Positions 9,878 through 19,623 of a stretch of DNA of 64,000 nucleotides are shown piece by piece. The notes beneath the pieces are model-generated. The model searched no databases, was not told the origin of the DNA, and was given only the letters and a program-made list of their open reading frames with translations. The DNA is from Bacteroidetes bacterium HGW-Bacteroidetes-2 (GTDB lineage: Bacteria; Bacteroidota; Bacteroidia; Flavobacteriales; Flavobacteriaceae), in assembly GCA_002842575.1 (NCBI GenBank), contig PHDJ01000011.1, positions 22,612-86,611 of the forward strand, given 5' to 3'. Made by a program: the position numbers and the translations under genes. Position 1 is the first letter of the stretch; each line of letters begins with the position of its first letter.

Positions 9878-10714
9878 ATGTTGAAACGTAAAGTAGATAT
9901 AGCTGTAATCTCTGATGTGCATTTAGGCACTTATGGTTGCCGTTCAAAGGAGTTGCTCCAGTATTTGAACAGCATCCATCCAAAAAAACTAATATTGAAT
10001 GGTGATATTATTGATATCTGGCAATTTAGAAAAAGTTATTTCCCTAAAGCACATTTGCAAGTCATCAAAAAAATAATAGCCTTCGCTACAAAAGGCACTA
10101 AAGTCTATTATATTACTGGAAACCACGATGAAAAACTTCGCAAATTTAGCAACACAAAAATGGGAAATATTCAAATATTAGATAAGTTAGTGTTGAATCT
10201 TGACGGTAAAAAAGCGTGGTTTTTTCATGGGGATGTATTTGATGCTTCTGTGCAACATGCTAAATTTTTTGCTAAATTAGGGGGTTGGGGATATGATTTT
10301 CTTATTTTACTTAATCAGCTGATTAATTGGATTTTATTGAAGATGGGACGAGAAAAATATTCACTTTCAAAAAAAATTAAAGCTAGTGTAAAACAAGCTG
10401 TTAAATTTATAAGCAACTTTGAAAAAACAGCGTCTGATTTAGCTATTGAAAATGAATTTGATTATGTGGTTTGTGGTCATATTCACCAACCTCAGATAGA
10501 GAAAAAAACCAATACTAAAGGATCGTGTATGTATTTAAATAGTGGCGATTGGGTAGAAAATTTAACGGCATTAGAGTATAACAATGAATTATGGAATATT
10601 TACGTTCATAACCAAAATGGTTTTAAAAATACCCCATTAAATACGGTATTTGAAGAGGATAATGACGATGTCACTGATCTACTTTCGGCAATGTTGATGC
10701 ACCAAAAAATCTAA
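9878..10714 (+). CDS. LpxH-like UDP-2,3-diacylglucosamine diphosphatase (metallophosphoesterase)
   Basis: 278 residues. The five metal-binding blocks of the calcineurin-like fold are all present: SDVHLG (D13, H15), NGDIID (D43), GNHDE (N82, H83), HGD (117-119) and GHIHQP (H201, H203). Between the fourth and fifth blocks is a hydrophobic helical insert (about 125-185), where LpxH proteins bind acyl chains. The expected reaction is hydrolysis of UDP-2,3-diacylglucosamine to lipid X at the inner face of the membrane, which fits the lipid A genes at 55571-60353. A related phosphoesterase with another substrate cannot be excluded. It is convergent with the next gene, sharing 4 bases at their stop codons. 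Confidence 0.82.
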   Translation: MLKRKVDIAVISDVHLGTYGCRSKELLQYLNSIHPKKLILNGDIIDIWQFRKSYFPKAHLQVIKKIIAFATKGTKVYYITGNHDEKLRKFSNTKMGNIQILDKLVLNLDGKKAWFFHGDVFDASVQHAKFFAKLGGWGYDFLILLNQLINWILLKMGREKYSLSKKIKASVKQAVKFISNFEKTASDLAIENEFDYVVCGHIHQPQIEKKTNTKGSCMYLNSGDWVENLTALEYNNELWNIYVHNQNGFKNTPLNTVFEEDNDDVTDLLSAMLMHQKI

Positions 10715-13638
10715 GGATATTTCAACGCATTTCTTAAAATAGTAATGGGATGCAGCGCTATTCTATCTGTTCCATCCTTAATTTGATGCCTGCAGCTTGT
10801 TCCTGTTGCTGCTAAAATAGTATCTAACGGTGTTTTTCTTATTGACGGAAAAAGAGTCAGTTCGCCCATTTTCATACTGATGTAATAATGTTCTTTTTCA
10901 TATCCAAAAGAACCTGCCATTCCACAACAACCTGATGGTATAACTGTTACTTTATAATTTTTGGGAAGGTTTACCACTTGAAAAGTTGCAGTTACACTAG
11001 ATAAAGCCTTTTGATGACAATGTACATGCAGTTTAATAGTTTTTTCTTCTTCTGAAAAGGAATTGGCTGTAATATTTCCTTTTGCTATCTCTTTGGCCAA
11101 AAACTCCTCGATCGTAAAAGTATTAGTGGCCAATTTTTTTGCAGCTTCTTTATCTTTAGCGAGTCTTATATATTCATCTCTGAAAGTAAGTATTGCCGAA
11201 GGTTCTAGTCCAATTAGTGGGACATCCTCAGAAATTAGTTCTTTAAAAATAGCTATATTTTTATTAGCCACAACTTTGGCTTCTTCTAAAAATCCTTTAG
11301 ATATAAAAGCTCTTCCGCTTTGGAAATGCTCAGTTATTTGTACATCGTATCCCAACTGAGATAATAAATGCAAGGCATCAATACCAATTTCGGTGTCTAA
11401 TAATTCTGTAAATTCATCAAGAAAAAAATAAATTTTTGATTTATAGGTATTATTTTGTTTTTTAATACTTTGCAATTCTTTATTAAACTTAAAGGTTGAA
11501 AGTAATGGTAAACTTCTTTTTGGCGCAATACCTATTATTTTTTTTAAAATTAAAGAGGTGAAAGGATTTGAAAAAACAAAATTTGTTAGTTTTTTCATTT
11601 TGCTTCCAAGAAGGTTATACTGATGATTTTTTGCAAAAAGTTTTGTACGAAAACTACTTCCATTTGCTTTTTTAAATTGGAATTCAAATTCCGCTTTTAG
11701 TGAAGCCATATCTACATTTGAGGGACATTCACTTTTACATCCTTTGCAACTAATGCAAAGTTCAAACACTTCTTTTAACTCTTTATGATTAAATTTATTT
11801 GCTTTTTCGCTTTGGGTTAAAAATTCACGTAAGGCATTGGCTCGTCCACGAGTTGTATCTTTTTCATTATTTGTTACCCGATAACTTGGGCACATGCTAC
11901 CCCCTGCACTCTCAGGTTTTCTGCAATCGCCACTTCCATTACATTTTTCAGCGCTTCTGAGAATACCTAAGGAATCTGAAAAATCTAAAAGTGTTTCTAT
12001 TAAAGGTTCTTTTTGATTGGTTTTATAACGCAAATTTTTATCTATTGGTAGTGGTGCAACAATCTTTCCGGGATTAAAAATAGTATTTGGGTCAAATACG
12101 CATTTTATTTCTCTAATAATTTGAAAATTAGCTTCGCCTATCATTAATGGTAGGAATGAAGAACGCACGATACCATCACCATGCTCCCCACTCAAGGATC
12201 CTTTGTATTTTTTAACTAAGTGAGCAACGGCGTTTGTAATTTGCTTAAAAAGAGCTACATCTTTTTTATCTTTAAGATTTAAAATAGGACGCAAATGCAA
12301 TTCACCGGCACCAGCATGGGCATAATACACAGCTTTTTGATTGAAAGACTGCATCAATTTTGTAAATTCTGATATATAATTTGAGAGGTCTTCTAAAGCT
12401 ACCGCGGTGTCTTCTATACAGGCTACGGCTTTTTTATCACCATGGATATTACCCAGTAACCCAAGACCGGCTTTGCGAAGCTCTAAGGCTTTTTCAATGT
12501 CGTTACCAAGTAGAATTGGTAAGGCGTATGCCAGATTTGTTTCTTTTAAATGTGCAATAAGATTTTTAGACATTTGAAAAACTTCCTCTTGGGTATTTGC
12601 TTTAAGTTCCAATAATAAAATAGCCTCAGGATCACCTTCAATAAAAAACCGACTTTCTTTGTATTTTAGGTTTTCTTTTGTGCAATCTAGAATCACCTTA
12701 TCCATCATTTCGCAAGTAAAAAGAGTGTGCGACATAGCGGGAACCACGCTTTTTAAACAATTTTCAATTGAGCGAAAATGTGCTGCAATCAGTATCGTTT
12801 CTGAAGGAGGAAGTATATCTAATTGTAATTTAATTTTTGTGGTAAACGCTAAAGTGCCTTCGCTTCCTGTGAGCAGTTTGCACATATTGAAAGGGGACCC
12901 ATTTTTTGAAAATACTTCAGATTTAATTAGTTCATCGATGGCATAGCCAGTATTTCTTCGGTGGATTTTTGGGTTCGGAAAATTATCGCGTATTCTTTTT
13001 TGAACAATTTTATCTTTTAACTGATTGTATATTGTATGGTATATATTACCTTCTAAGGAGTTTTCTTTTGTTTTTTTTAAAAATTCATCAAATGAAACCT
13101 CTTTAAAAGTAACTAAAGAGCCATCCGATAAAATGGTTTCCATTTCTAAGACTTTATCTCTGGTAACACCATACGTTATGGAGGTGGTTCCGCTAGAGTT
13201 ATTACCTACCATGCCGCCAAGCATACACCGGTTTGAAGTAGAAGTGTTTGGCCCAAAAAAAAGGCCTAATTTTTTTAGTTGCAAATTAAGAACGTCTCGG
13301 ATAACTCCTGGTTCAATAATTACAGTTTTTTCTTTTTCATCTATTTGTAGAATGCGGGTAAAATATTTTGAAACATCTACAACTATTTCTTTTCCAACGC
13401 ATTGTCCGGCAAGTGATGTGCCTGCTGTTCGTGGTATTAAACTTGTTTTATTGGTTGTTGCAAATGCAATTAGTTTTTGTAAGTCTGCTATGGTTTTTGG
13501 TAAAGCTATAGCATCAGGAAGAATTCTGTACACGGAAGCATCTGTGGCATATAGTGCTTTTGATAGTTCATCTACTAGTATTTCGCCATCTAAGGAAGCG
13601 GCTAATTTGTTTAAGGCTTTGTGGTTAGGTGTTTTCAT
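10711..13638 (-). CDS. FAD-linked oxidase fused to Fe-S (GlcD/GlcF-like) domain
   Basis: 975 residues. The N-terminal half is a FAD-binding type 4 domain (RTAGTSLAGQCVG near 69-81, GGMVGNNSSG near 141-150) followed by a FAD-oxidase C-terminal domain with SGEHGDG. The second half has two ferredoxin-like cysteine clusters (CRKPESAGGSMCP and CISCKGCKSECP) and a CCG-type segment (VHCHQKAL, PSGCCGMAGSFGYE). This equals GlcD plus GlcF in one chain, the YdiJ/Dld-II type. It likely oxidises a 2-hydroxyacid such as D-lactate or D-2-hydroxyglutarate and passes electrons to quinone. The exact substrate is not readable from sequence. It is a single-gene unit divergent from the barrel gene at 13778. Confidence 0.9.
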   Translation of the reverse strand: MKTPNHKALNKLAASLDGEILVDELSKALYATDASVYRILPDAIALPKTIADLQKLIAFATTNKTSLIPRTAGTSLAGQCVGKEIVVDVSKYFTRILQIDEKEKTVIIEPGVIRDVLNLQLKKLGLFFGPNTSTSNRCMLGGMVGNNSSGTTSITYGVTRDKVLEMETILSDGSLVTFKEVSFDEFLKKTKENSLEGNIYHTIYNQLKDKIVQKRIRDNFPNPKIHRRNTGYAIDELIKSEVFSKNGSPFNMCKLLTGSEGTLAFTTKIKLQLDILPPSETILIAAHFRSIENCLKSVVPAMSHTLFTCEMMDKVILDCTKENLKYKESRFFIEGDPEAILLLELKANTQEEVFQMSKNLIAHLKETNLAYALPILLGNDIEKALELRKAGLGLLGNIHGDKKAVACIEDTAVALEDLSNYISEFTKLMQSFNQKAVYYAHAGAGELHLRPILNLKDKKDVALFKQITNAVAHLVKKYKGSLSGEHGDGIVRSSFLPLMIGEANFQIIREIKCVFDPNTIFNPGKIVAPLPIDKNLRYKTNQKEPLIETLLDFSDSLGILRSAEKCNGSGDCRKPESAGGSMCPSYRVTNNEKDTTRGRANALREFLTQSEKANKFNHKELKEVFELCISCKGCKSECPSNVDMASLKAEFEFQFKKANGSSFRTKLFAKNHQYNLLGSKMKKLTNFVFSNPFTSLILKKIIGIAPKRSLPLLSTFKFNKELQSIKKQNNTYKSKIYFFLDEFTELLDTEIGIDALHLLSQLGYDVQITEHFQSGRAFISKGFLEEAKVVANKNIAIFKELISEDVPLIGLEPSAILTFRDEYIRLAKDKEAAKKLATNTFTIEEFLAKEIAKGNITANSFSEEEKTIKLHVHCHQKALSSVTATFQVVNLPKNYKVTVIPSGCCGMAGSFGYEKEHYYISMKMGELTLFPSIRKTPLDTILAATGTSCRHQIKDGTDRIALHPITILRNALKYP

Positions 13639-13777
13639 TGCACTAAAAGTACAACTTCCTTTGAATTTACGTTAACACATTTTATATATTATTAACAAAA
13701 GATTGGGCTTGTATAAAGTGTAAACCTTCATAATTATCTTAATTTCGTGGATAATTAACAGTAAAACCAAAAATAAA

Positions 13778-14266
13778 ATGAAAAATGTATTTTTTACAAC
13801 AATTTTAATTGTCGGAGTAACTTTTGCAAGTCAGGCACAATCTCTTTCTGAAAATGCCATCGGACTAAGATTTGGAGGAGGTAATGGCTATGGAGCAGAG
13901 ATTTCATATCAACATGCACTTGGTGATAACAACAGGCTTGAACTAGATCTAGGATGGAGAAATGATAGTGATTTTGACGCTTTTAAACTTGCAGCATTGT
14001 ATCAATGGGTTTGGAATATTGAAGGTGGATTTAATTGGTATGCTGGTGTTGGTGGTGGTGTAGGAAGTATTTCAGACAATAGATTTAACAGAAATGATGA
14101 TGGTGCTTTTGTATTTGCCGCAGGAGATATTGGAATTGAATACAATTTTGATATTCCACTATTAATTTCATTAGACTTTAGACCCGAAATAGGTTTTTAT
14201 GGTGATGAATACCCATTAAATTCCTTTTCACCGGATATTGCATTAGGAATTAGATACCAATTTTAG
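13778..14266 (+). CDS. Small predicted outer-membrane beta-barrel protein
   Basis: 162 residues with a signal peptide (MKNVFFTTILIVGVTFASQAQ, cleavage after AQA-Q or similar). The mature part alternates polar and hydrophobic residues in strands broken by glycine-rich turns (RFGGGNGYGAEISYQ, WYAGVGGGVGS) and ends in IRYQF, an aromatic C-terminus typical of BAM substrates. Its size suits an eight-stranded barrel. No ligand motif is visible. It is a single-gene unit followed by a strong bidirectional terminator. Function unknown. Confidence 0.7.
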   Translation: MKNVFFTTILIVGVTFASQAQSLSENAIGLRFGGGNGYGAEISYQHALGDNNRLELDLGWRNDSDFDAFKLAALYQWVWNIEGGFNWYAGVGGGVGSISDNRFNRNDDGAFVFAAGDIGIEYNFDIPLLISLDFRPEIGFYGDEYPLNSFSPDIALGIRYQF

Positions 14267-14284
14267 TAGGTACATATTCCAAGT

Positions 14285-14324
14285 AAAAAATCGCAATTCA
14301 GAATATTCTGAATTGCGATTTTTT
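14285..14324. terminator. Bidirectional terminator, perfect 40-bp palindrome
   Basis: The two 20-base halves, 14285-14304 and 14305-14324, are exact reverse complements, with A6 at one end and T6 at the other. It sits between the convergent stops at 14266 and 14335, so it can end transcription from both sides. Confidence 0.85.
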
Positions 14325-14334
14325 TTGTATTATT

Positions 14335-14778
14335 TTAATTAAAAATGACATTTTTATTTTTATCCATAATAACTAAAGTGTACGGATTTGTATGTGCCAT
14401 AGTAACCATATCATCGGCAGCCGGACCGCTTTCCAATACAGTAACAAGTGTTGTATCTCCCTTTACTTCTACGCTTTTAACTAGAATGGCGTATCCTCCC
14501 GTATGTTTTAATCCGGAATGTAGAGAAATAATCATTTTTTTGTTAAAATCTATGGATGCTAATTTTGATTGGATTATATCATCAAATATCATGTTTTTAG
14601 TTTCATTTTCTAAATCGTACTTAGATTTTATTACTTCATAAGATTTTTCTTCTTTTCCACCATAAGCACTTTCTATAACAATATCAAAAGATGCATCTGA
14701 ACTGTTAGGGGTATTTTTATTGGTGTTACACGAAAAAAAGAATATACCGACAAAACTTAAGGGAATAAGAAATTTCAT
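14335..14778 (-). CDS. Lipoprotein with PrcB-like C-terminal domain
   Basis: 147 residues. A lipoprotein signal (MKFLIPLSFVGIFFFSC, modified cysteine at 17) is followed by a polar linker. The C-terminal block HTGGYAILVKSVEVKGDTTL, then VTVLESGPAADD and NPYTLVIM, matches the PrcB C-terminal domain known from the Treponema dentilisin complex. The domain is thought to assist or inhibit surface proteases, but no partner protease is adjacent. Its ATG is 2 bases after the bshA stop, so the two should be cotranscribed. Role in this organism unknown. Confidence 0.75.
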   Translation of the reverse strand: MKFLIPLSFVGIFFFSCNTNKNTPNSSDASFDIVIESAYGGKEEKSYEVIKSKYDLENETKNMIFDDIIQSKLASIDFNKKMIISLHSGLKHTGGYAILVKSVEVKGDTTLVTVLESGPAADDMVTMAHTNPYTLVIMDKNKNVIFN

Positions 14779-14780
14779 AA

Positions 14781-15932
14781 TTATTTAGTTAGGTTATTAG
14801 TAACAGAATTTTCAAGTGCTTGAAAGTATAACTTTTCATAAATAGGTACAATTCTATGTAAATCAAACTTTGATGCCGTTATTTTTGCATTCGATTTAAA
14901 TTGATTTAAAGTCTTTTGATCTTTCAAAATATAAAGCGCTTTTTTTGTCATATCCTCAATATCACCCACATTACTCAAATAGCCACTAGCACCATCGATA
15001 TTCACTTCTGAAAGTCCGCCAGTATTGCTTGAAATGACTGGAACGCCAGAAGCCATAGCTTCTAACGCGGCTAAACCAAAGCTTTCATTTTCAGAGGGAA
15101 GTAAAAACAAATCTGAAAAACATAGAATTTTGTCAACTTCATCGCTATTTCCGAGAAAGATAACTTTATCTTCAATACCCAATTCTATACACAAATTTTC
15201 TGCAGGCTCTTTTTCTGGCCCCTCACCTACCATCATTAATTTTGAGGGAATATTTTTTTGGATGTTATTAAAAATGTGAATAACATCCATTATCCTTTTC
15301 ACTTTTCTAAAATTACTTACATGAGTAACAATAACCTCGTTTTTATCTGCCATTATATCCCTTTGGCAATCGGTATAAGCCTCTTTTTCGTGCTTTTGTA
15401 AGTCAATAAAGTTAGGAACAACATCAATAGGTGTTTTAATATCAAAAAGCCGAAGTGTATCGTCTTTTAAGCTTTGGGAAACAGAAGTTACAACGTCACT
15501 TTTATTAATACTAAAGGTTACTGCAGGTTTATAAAATGGGTGATTTCCCACTAAGGTTATGTCGGTTCCATGAAGCGTAGTTACCATTGGAATAAAAATT
15601 CCTTCTTCCTCTAACATTTTTTTTGCCATATAACCGGCATATGCATGTGGAATGGCGTAATGAACGTGCAAAAGTTCAATGCCATATAGTTTTACCATAT
15701 CCACAAGTTTACTAGATAAAGCAAGCTCATAGGGTTGGTATTTAAAAAGCGGATATTCTGGAACGTTAACTTCGTGAAAATGGATTTTATTGGCAAGTAA
15801 CTCTAATCTAACGGGCTGTTTGTAAGTGATAAAATGAATTTCATGCCCTCTTTTAGCGAGCTCTGTTCCTAATTCTGTGGCTACAACACCGCTACCTCCA
15901 AAGGTAGGATAACAAACTATGGCTATTTTCAT
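14781..15932 (-). CDS. bshA: N-acetyl-alpha-D-glucosaminyl L-malate synthase (bacillithiol synthesis)
   Basis: 383 residues, GT-B fold, family GT4. The N-terminus MKIAIVCYPTFGGSGVVATE, the HVHYAIPHAYAGYMAKK block (about 94-110) and ENESFGLAALEAMASGVPV, which holds the E-x7-E donor motif, are characteristic of BshA. It joins UDP-GlcNAc to L-malate, the first step to bacillithiol, the low-molecular-weight thiol of many Firmicutes and Bacteroidota. The enzyme is cytoplasmic. It is followed after 2 bases by the PrcB-like lipoprotein gene, with 75 bases upstream to the GH3 gene. bshB and bshC are not in the window. Confidence 0.93.
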   Translation of the reverse strand: MKIAIVCYPTFGGSGVVATELGTELAKRGHEIHFITYKQPVRLELLANKIHFHEVNVPEYPLFKYQPYELALSSKLVDMVKLYGIELLHVHYAIPHAYAGYMAKKMLEEEGIFIPMVTTLHGTDITLVGNHPFYKPAVTFSINKSDVVTSVSQSLKDDTLRLFDIKTPIDVVPNFIDLQKHEKEAYTDCQRDIMADKNEVIVTHVSNFRKVKRIMDVIHIFNNIQKNIPSKLMMVGEGPEKEPAENLCIELGIEDKVIFLGNSDEVDKILCFSDLFLLPSENESFGLAALEAMASGVPVISSNTGGLSEVNIDGASGYLSNVGDIEDMTKKALYILKDQKTLNQFKSNAKITASKFDLHRIVPIYEKLYFQALENSVTNNLTK

Positions 15933-16007
15933 TTGTATTTATAAATTTCAAGCATATTCAAATATTATTTCAAAAATACGATTATCTATTAACTTTAAGT
16001 GGAAATT

Positions 16008-18926
16008 TTAAAAATCTATAGCATCATAGATTGCTTGTTGTATTAAGGTACGGATGTTGGAACTTATTAATTTTCTATTTTTCACATCGGGATAGGTTCT
16101 GTTGGAAAGAAAAACATAAACTACTTCGTTTTCAGGATCTGCCCAAGTATAAGTGCCTGTAAATCCAGAATGGCCAAAACTAGTCATCGAAACACAGCCA
16201 CAAGTAGGCCCTTCCACTCCAAGCTGTGGTTTGTCAAACCCGATGCCTCTTCGCACTTTTTTATCACAATAATAGCATCTGTTAAAAAGATCTAAAGATT
16301 CTGCATTAAAATATCGTTTTCCGCCATAGTATCCTTTCCATATATACATTTGCATGATTTTTGCCACATCATTTGCATTTGCAAAAACGCCGGCGTGACC
16401 ACTTACACCATTCATCATTGCAGCTCCTTGGTCGTGAACATAACCGTGCACTTTTTGCATTCTGAAATCGGTATCCATTTCTGTGGGAACAATATTATCT
16501 AAAGAAATTCTTTCAGAAGGCAAATATCCCATAGTATATGCTCCAAGAGACTCATAATATTCTTCTTGTATGACCGTTTCCATTGGTTTTTTGTAGTGTT
16601 CTTCAATGTATTTTTTCAGCATATAATATGGCAAATCACTATAAAGATATTTTACTTGCTGGGCCACATCACTTTCTAAAATTGTTTTGTAGATGGTGTC
16701 TTCTAAATCGTTTCTGGCAAATAGATTTTCTGTAACTTTGTTTGTAAATCCAGGTGTTGAAGCAGTTTTATAATATATGGAAGATGGTTTTTTTGTTTCT
16801 TTGTCCATTGTATTTCGGTAAAATGGAATCCAAGCTTTTAAACCTGCATAATGGGATAGCATTTCTTTTAAAGTAATATGTGCTTTGTTTGTAAGTCGAT
16901 ATTCCGGAAGTAAGTCACTTAATGTTGATTCTAAATTTATATCGCCTTGGTCTGCTAGTTTGATTAATATAGGAACTGTAGCTAAAATTTTAGTTAGCGA
17001 AGCTACATCATATAGGTCTTCATCGGCTACTTTAATAATTTTTTCTTGGGTGTGGTATCCATAGTTTTTCTGAAAAATTACTTTTCCTTGTTTTGCAATT
17101 AGCACCTGAAGCCCTGGAGCCATGCCTTGAGAAACAACAAGTTTTGCCAGTGAATCTACTTTTTTTAATTTTTCAGAATTAAAACCAACACTTTCCGGAT
17201 TTCCATAGCTTAATCGATTTAGCGATTTTGTTTCCAATTTTGAATTCAGGGGAAAGTTTTCGCCTGCGGTAACAGGAAGTTTTCCTTTGGCCTCTCTCGC
17301 TCCAAAAATTAGTTGTGCAGAAACTTCTTGAGCTATTTTGCTGTTTTGATAAGAAACAACAACACCTTCAAAATTTGCAGTAGCTTTTAAATCTAGCAAA
17401 GCATAAGGTCTTGTAAATAGGTTTAAAATAATCTGGTTTGTTCTTGCAATTTCATACATCCAAACTTGTTCTTTTTGTGTCATTTTATAGCCCTTCCACG
17501 GGGTTTCATTAGATTTATGAAAACCAACAATCACGCAATCGTATGCTTTTAATTTAGTGATTAATTCATCTAAAGTTGTTGCTTTTACCCAATCTACAGG
17601 AGCATATTTTTGTAATTGTTTTAAAAAATAGGTGCCGCTATCATCTCCAAAATTAACGTAGGCAAATTTTTTGTTTTTTAATTCTCTTATCGGTAAAATT
17701 CCGTCTTTATTTTTAACTACAGTTATGGCGTTATCTATCAACTCTTCATACAATTCGTCATTTAAAACACTATTCAATTCCTCATAAAGAAATTTGGTAT
17801 TGATAGGTTTATATTTGTTTAAACCAACCTTATATTTTGCAAATAAAATTTTCTTTACTGAATGAGCTAATCGATCTTCGCTAATATCTCCTTTTTTATA
17901 TGCTTCAACGATACGTTGGTGTGCTTTAGGGATGTCTTCTGAAATGAGCAATACATCATTTCCTGCTTGAAATGCTGCTAAATCTACTTCGCCTGGAATC
18001 GTGTACGTTGAAACTCCCTTCATGTTTAAAGCATCTGTAAAAATTAAACCTAGAAAACCGAGTTTGTTTTTAAGCAAGTCTGTAACAATAGGTTTTGAAA
18101 GCGATGAAGGAAAATTTTGCCTAGGTTCTAAACTAGGCACATTTAAATGAGCAATCATTACACTTGCTAACCCTTTAGTGAATAAATATTTATAGGGATA
18201 GAGTTCAACACTGTCAATTCTTTTTTCGGAAAAGGCGACCGTAGGAAGTGTTTTATGTGAATCGGCATCTGTATCGCCGTGACCGGGAAAGTGTTTACCG
18301 TTTGCAAGAACACCTACACTTTGTATGCCTTGCATAAATGCAGCAGCTTTTTTGGCTACATTTTCTCTATCTTCACCAAAAGAACGGTTGCCAATGATGG
18401 GGTTATCTGGATTAGTATTTATATCTAATACGGGTGCAAAATTCATATGAACTCCTAAGCGTTTGTTGTGTTCGCCAATGCGTTTGCCTACTTTAAAGAT
18501 AAGAGAGAGGTCTTCAATGGCTCCTAAAGTCATATTCCAAGGAAAGGCATAGGTAGAGTCTAAGCGCATGGCGAGACCCCATTCTGCATCCATAGCAATC
18601 ATTAATGGCACTTTTGCGGTTTTTTGAAAATCGTTAGTAATTTTAGCTTGCCTTCCTGGCCCTCCTTTAGAAAAGATAACACCCCCAATGTGTTGTTCTG
18701 TAATTAATCGCTTTATGCGATCTACTTTTGTTTTTGAATCGGAAGAAAATAAATCGGCCATAAAAAGTTGCCCCACTTTTTCTTCCAAGGTCATTTCTGT
18801 ATAAATGCTATCTACCCATTTTTTCTGGTTTTCAAAATCATTAATTTTATGCAGTGGATGCAATTGCTGCCCAATAACAGTGCATCCAAAAGAAATAAAT
18901 AGGAGTGTGAGGAAATTTTTATTCAT
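16008..18926 (-). CDS. GH3 beta-N-acetylhexosaminidase fused to a beta-lactamase-fold domain
   Basis: 972 residues with a signal peptide (ending GCTVIGQQ). Residues about 30-560 are a family 3 glycoside hydrolase: the NagZ-type loop KHFPGHGDTDADSHKTLP, the nucleophile block IFTDALNMKG, then a GH3 C-terminal domain. Residues about 610-960 form a serine beta-lactamase/penicillin-recognising fold with SLTK as the SxxK motif (YDVASLTKILA), YSD in the second-motif position and HSGFTGT in the KTG position. The protein is likely periplasmic and acts on muropeptides, removing GlcNAc and perhaps cleaving D-amino acid bonds. This two-domain form is known in Bacteroidota. Both active sites look intact, but activity of the second domain is inferred. 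Confidence 0.9.
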   Translation of the reverse strand: MNKNFLTLLFISFGCTVIGQQLHPLHKINDFENQKKWVDSIYTEMTLEEKVGQLFMADLFSSDSKTKVDRIKRLITEQHIGGVIFSKGGPGRQAKITNDFQKTAKVPLMIAMDAEWGLAMRLDSTYAFPWNMTLGAIEDLSLIFKVGKRIGEHNKRLGVHMNFAPVLDINTNPDNPIIGNRSFGEDRENVAKKAAAFMQGIQSVGVLANGKHFPGHGDTDADSHKTLPTVAFSEKRIDSVELYPYKYLFTKGLASVMIAHLNVPSLEPRQNFPSSLSKPIVTDLLKNKLGFLGLIFTDALNMKGVSTYTIPGEVDLAAFQAGNDVLLISEDIPKAHQRIVEAYKKGDISEDRLAHSVKKILFAKYKVGLNKYKPINTKFLYEELNSVLNDELYEELIDNAITVVKNKDGILPIRELKNKKFAYVNFGDDSGTYFLKQLQKYAPVDWVKATTLDELITKLKAYDCVIVGFHKSNETPWKGYKMTQKEQVWMYEIARTNQIILNLFTRPYALLDLKATANFEGVVVSYQNSKIAQEVSAQLIFGAREAKGKLPVTAGENFPLNSKLETKSLNRLSYGNPESVGFNSEKLKKVDSLAKLVVSQGMAPGLQVLIAKQGKVIFQKNYGYHTQEKIIKVADEDLYDVASLTKILATVPILIKLADQGDINLESTLSDLLPEYRLTNKAHITLKEMLSHYAGLKAWIPFYRNTMDKETKKPSSIYYKTASTPGFTNKVTENLFARNDLEDTIYKTILESDVAQQVKYLYSDLPYYMLKKYIEEHYKKPMETVIQEEYYESLGAYTMGYLPSERISLDNIVPTEMDTDFRMQKVHGYVHDQGAAMMNGVSGHAGVFANANDVAKIMQMYIWKGYYGGKRYFNAESLDLFNRCYYCDKKVRRGIGFDKPQLGVEGPTCGCVSMTSFGHSGFTGTYTWADPENEVVYVFLSNRTYPDVKNRKLISSNIRTLIQQAIYDAIDF

Positions 18927-19095
18927 AAATAGAAAGTGTACAAAAACGATGCTAAGAAAAATTTATATATTTCTGTAAAAATACCAAAATTAAAGGGGAA
19001 CTAAATCATAAGAAAATCTTATTTTTGAAGGAAAAAACTGCATTCTTAGCTGTTATTTTTATTGTGAAATTCTACTAAAATCTAAAAGTAAGAAA

Positions 19096-19108
19096 AGGGT
19101 TAAACCCT
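19096..19108. other. Short dyad in the gap upstream of the GH3 gene
   Basis: AGGGTT-A-AACCCT is a 13-base inverted repeat 33 bases past the end of the gene at 19141. It may be a weak terminator or a protein-binding site. The same 214-base gap has a CAAAATTA at 18985-18992, which reads TAATTTTG on the minus strand and could be the -7 element of the GH3 gene. Confidence 0.25.
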
Positions 19109-19140
19109 ATTTCAAAAAAATAAGTTTTCTTGTATATTTT

Positions 19141-19623
19141 CTAAAAAAATCTGCTGTGCCAGCTTTCTTCTGCAGGAACCTCCCAACTTTCTATATATTC
19201 AGCTTTGGTGTTGATTAGATTATTAAAAACAATGGTGTTTTTAGAAATGGATTTTGCTTTTGCCATTGTTTTAAATTCTGTTAATGGCTTGTGTGTTAAA
19301 AATTGTCCTGTATAAAATGTTACGTTCATTTTGTCTAAAAAATCCGTTTCATATTCTTTTTCTAACTGCTGAATAAAGTGCACTGAGGCATCAATAGAAC
19401 AGCCAGAAGCGGAAGCATTTTCTTGATTGAGTCCAATAATGATAAATCGGTTGTATTTTATTTCAAAACCTGCTTCTAAATCTGCTCCATGTGCGGTCCA
19501 TTGGGCAAGAAATTCCTGAAGTTTTGTTTCTATTTCGGCAACTTCAGCATCATTTAATTTTCTGTTTGATGGGTAAATCCAAATTCTGGAATCATCGGGT
19601 AAATTTTCAAATGGAATCAACAT
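19141..19623 (-). CDS. Conserved Bacteroidota protein of unknown function
   Basis: 160 residues, no signal peptide or membrane segment. It starts MLIPFENLPDDSRIWIYPSN and has a conserved-looking core SASGCSIDASVHFIQQLE with an invariant-looking cysteine, then ends EESWHSRFF. Homologues are often labelled 'ABC transporter ATPase', but no Walker A, Walker B or signature motif is present, so that name is not supported. It is 60 bases downstream of the CCG-domain Fe-S gene on the same strand and is usually found with it, as far as I recall. Function not known; a cytoplasmic accessory role is a guess. Confidence 0.75.
   Translation of the reverse strand: MLIPFENLPDDSRIWIYPSNRKLNDAEVAEIETKLQEFLAQWTAHGADLEAGFEIKYNRFIIIGLNQENASASGCSIDASVHFIQQLEKEYETDFLDKMNVTFYTGQFLTHKPLTEFKTMAKAKSISKNTIVFNNLINTKAEYIESWEVPAEESWHSRFF

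Noticed and set aside
13025..13675. 216-codon plus-strand open frame
   Set aside because: It lies antisense to the FAD/Fe-S oxidase gene, whose motifs are clear, and its own product has no family features.
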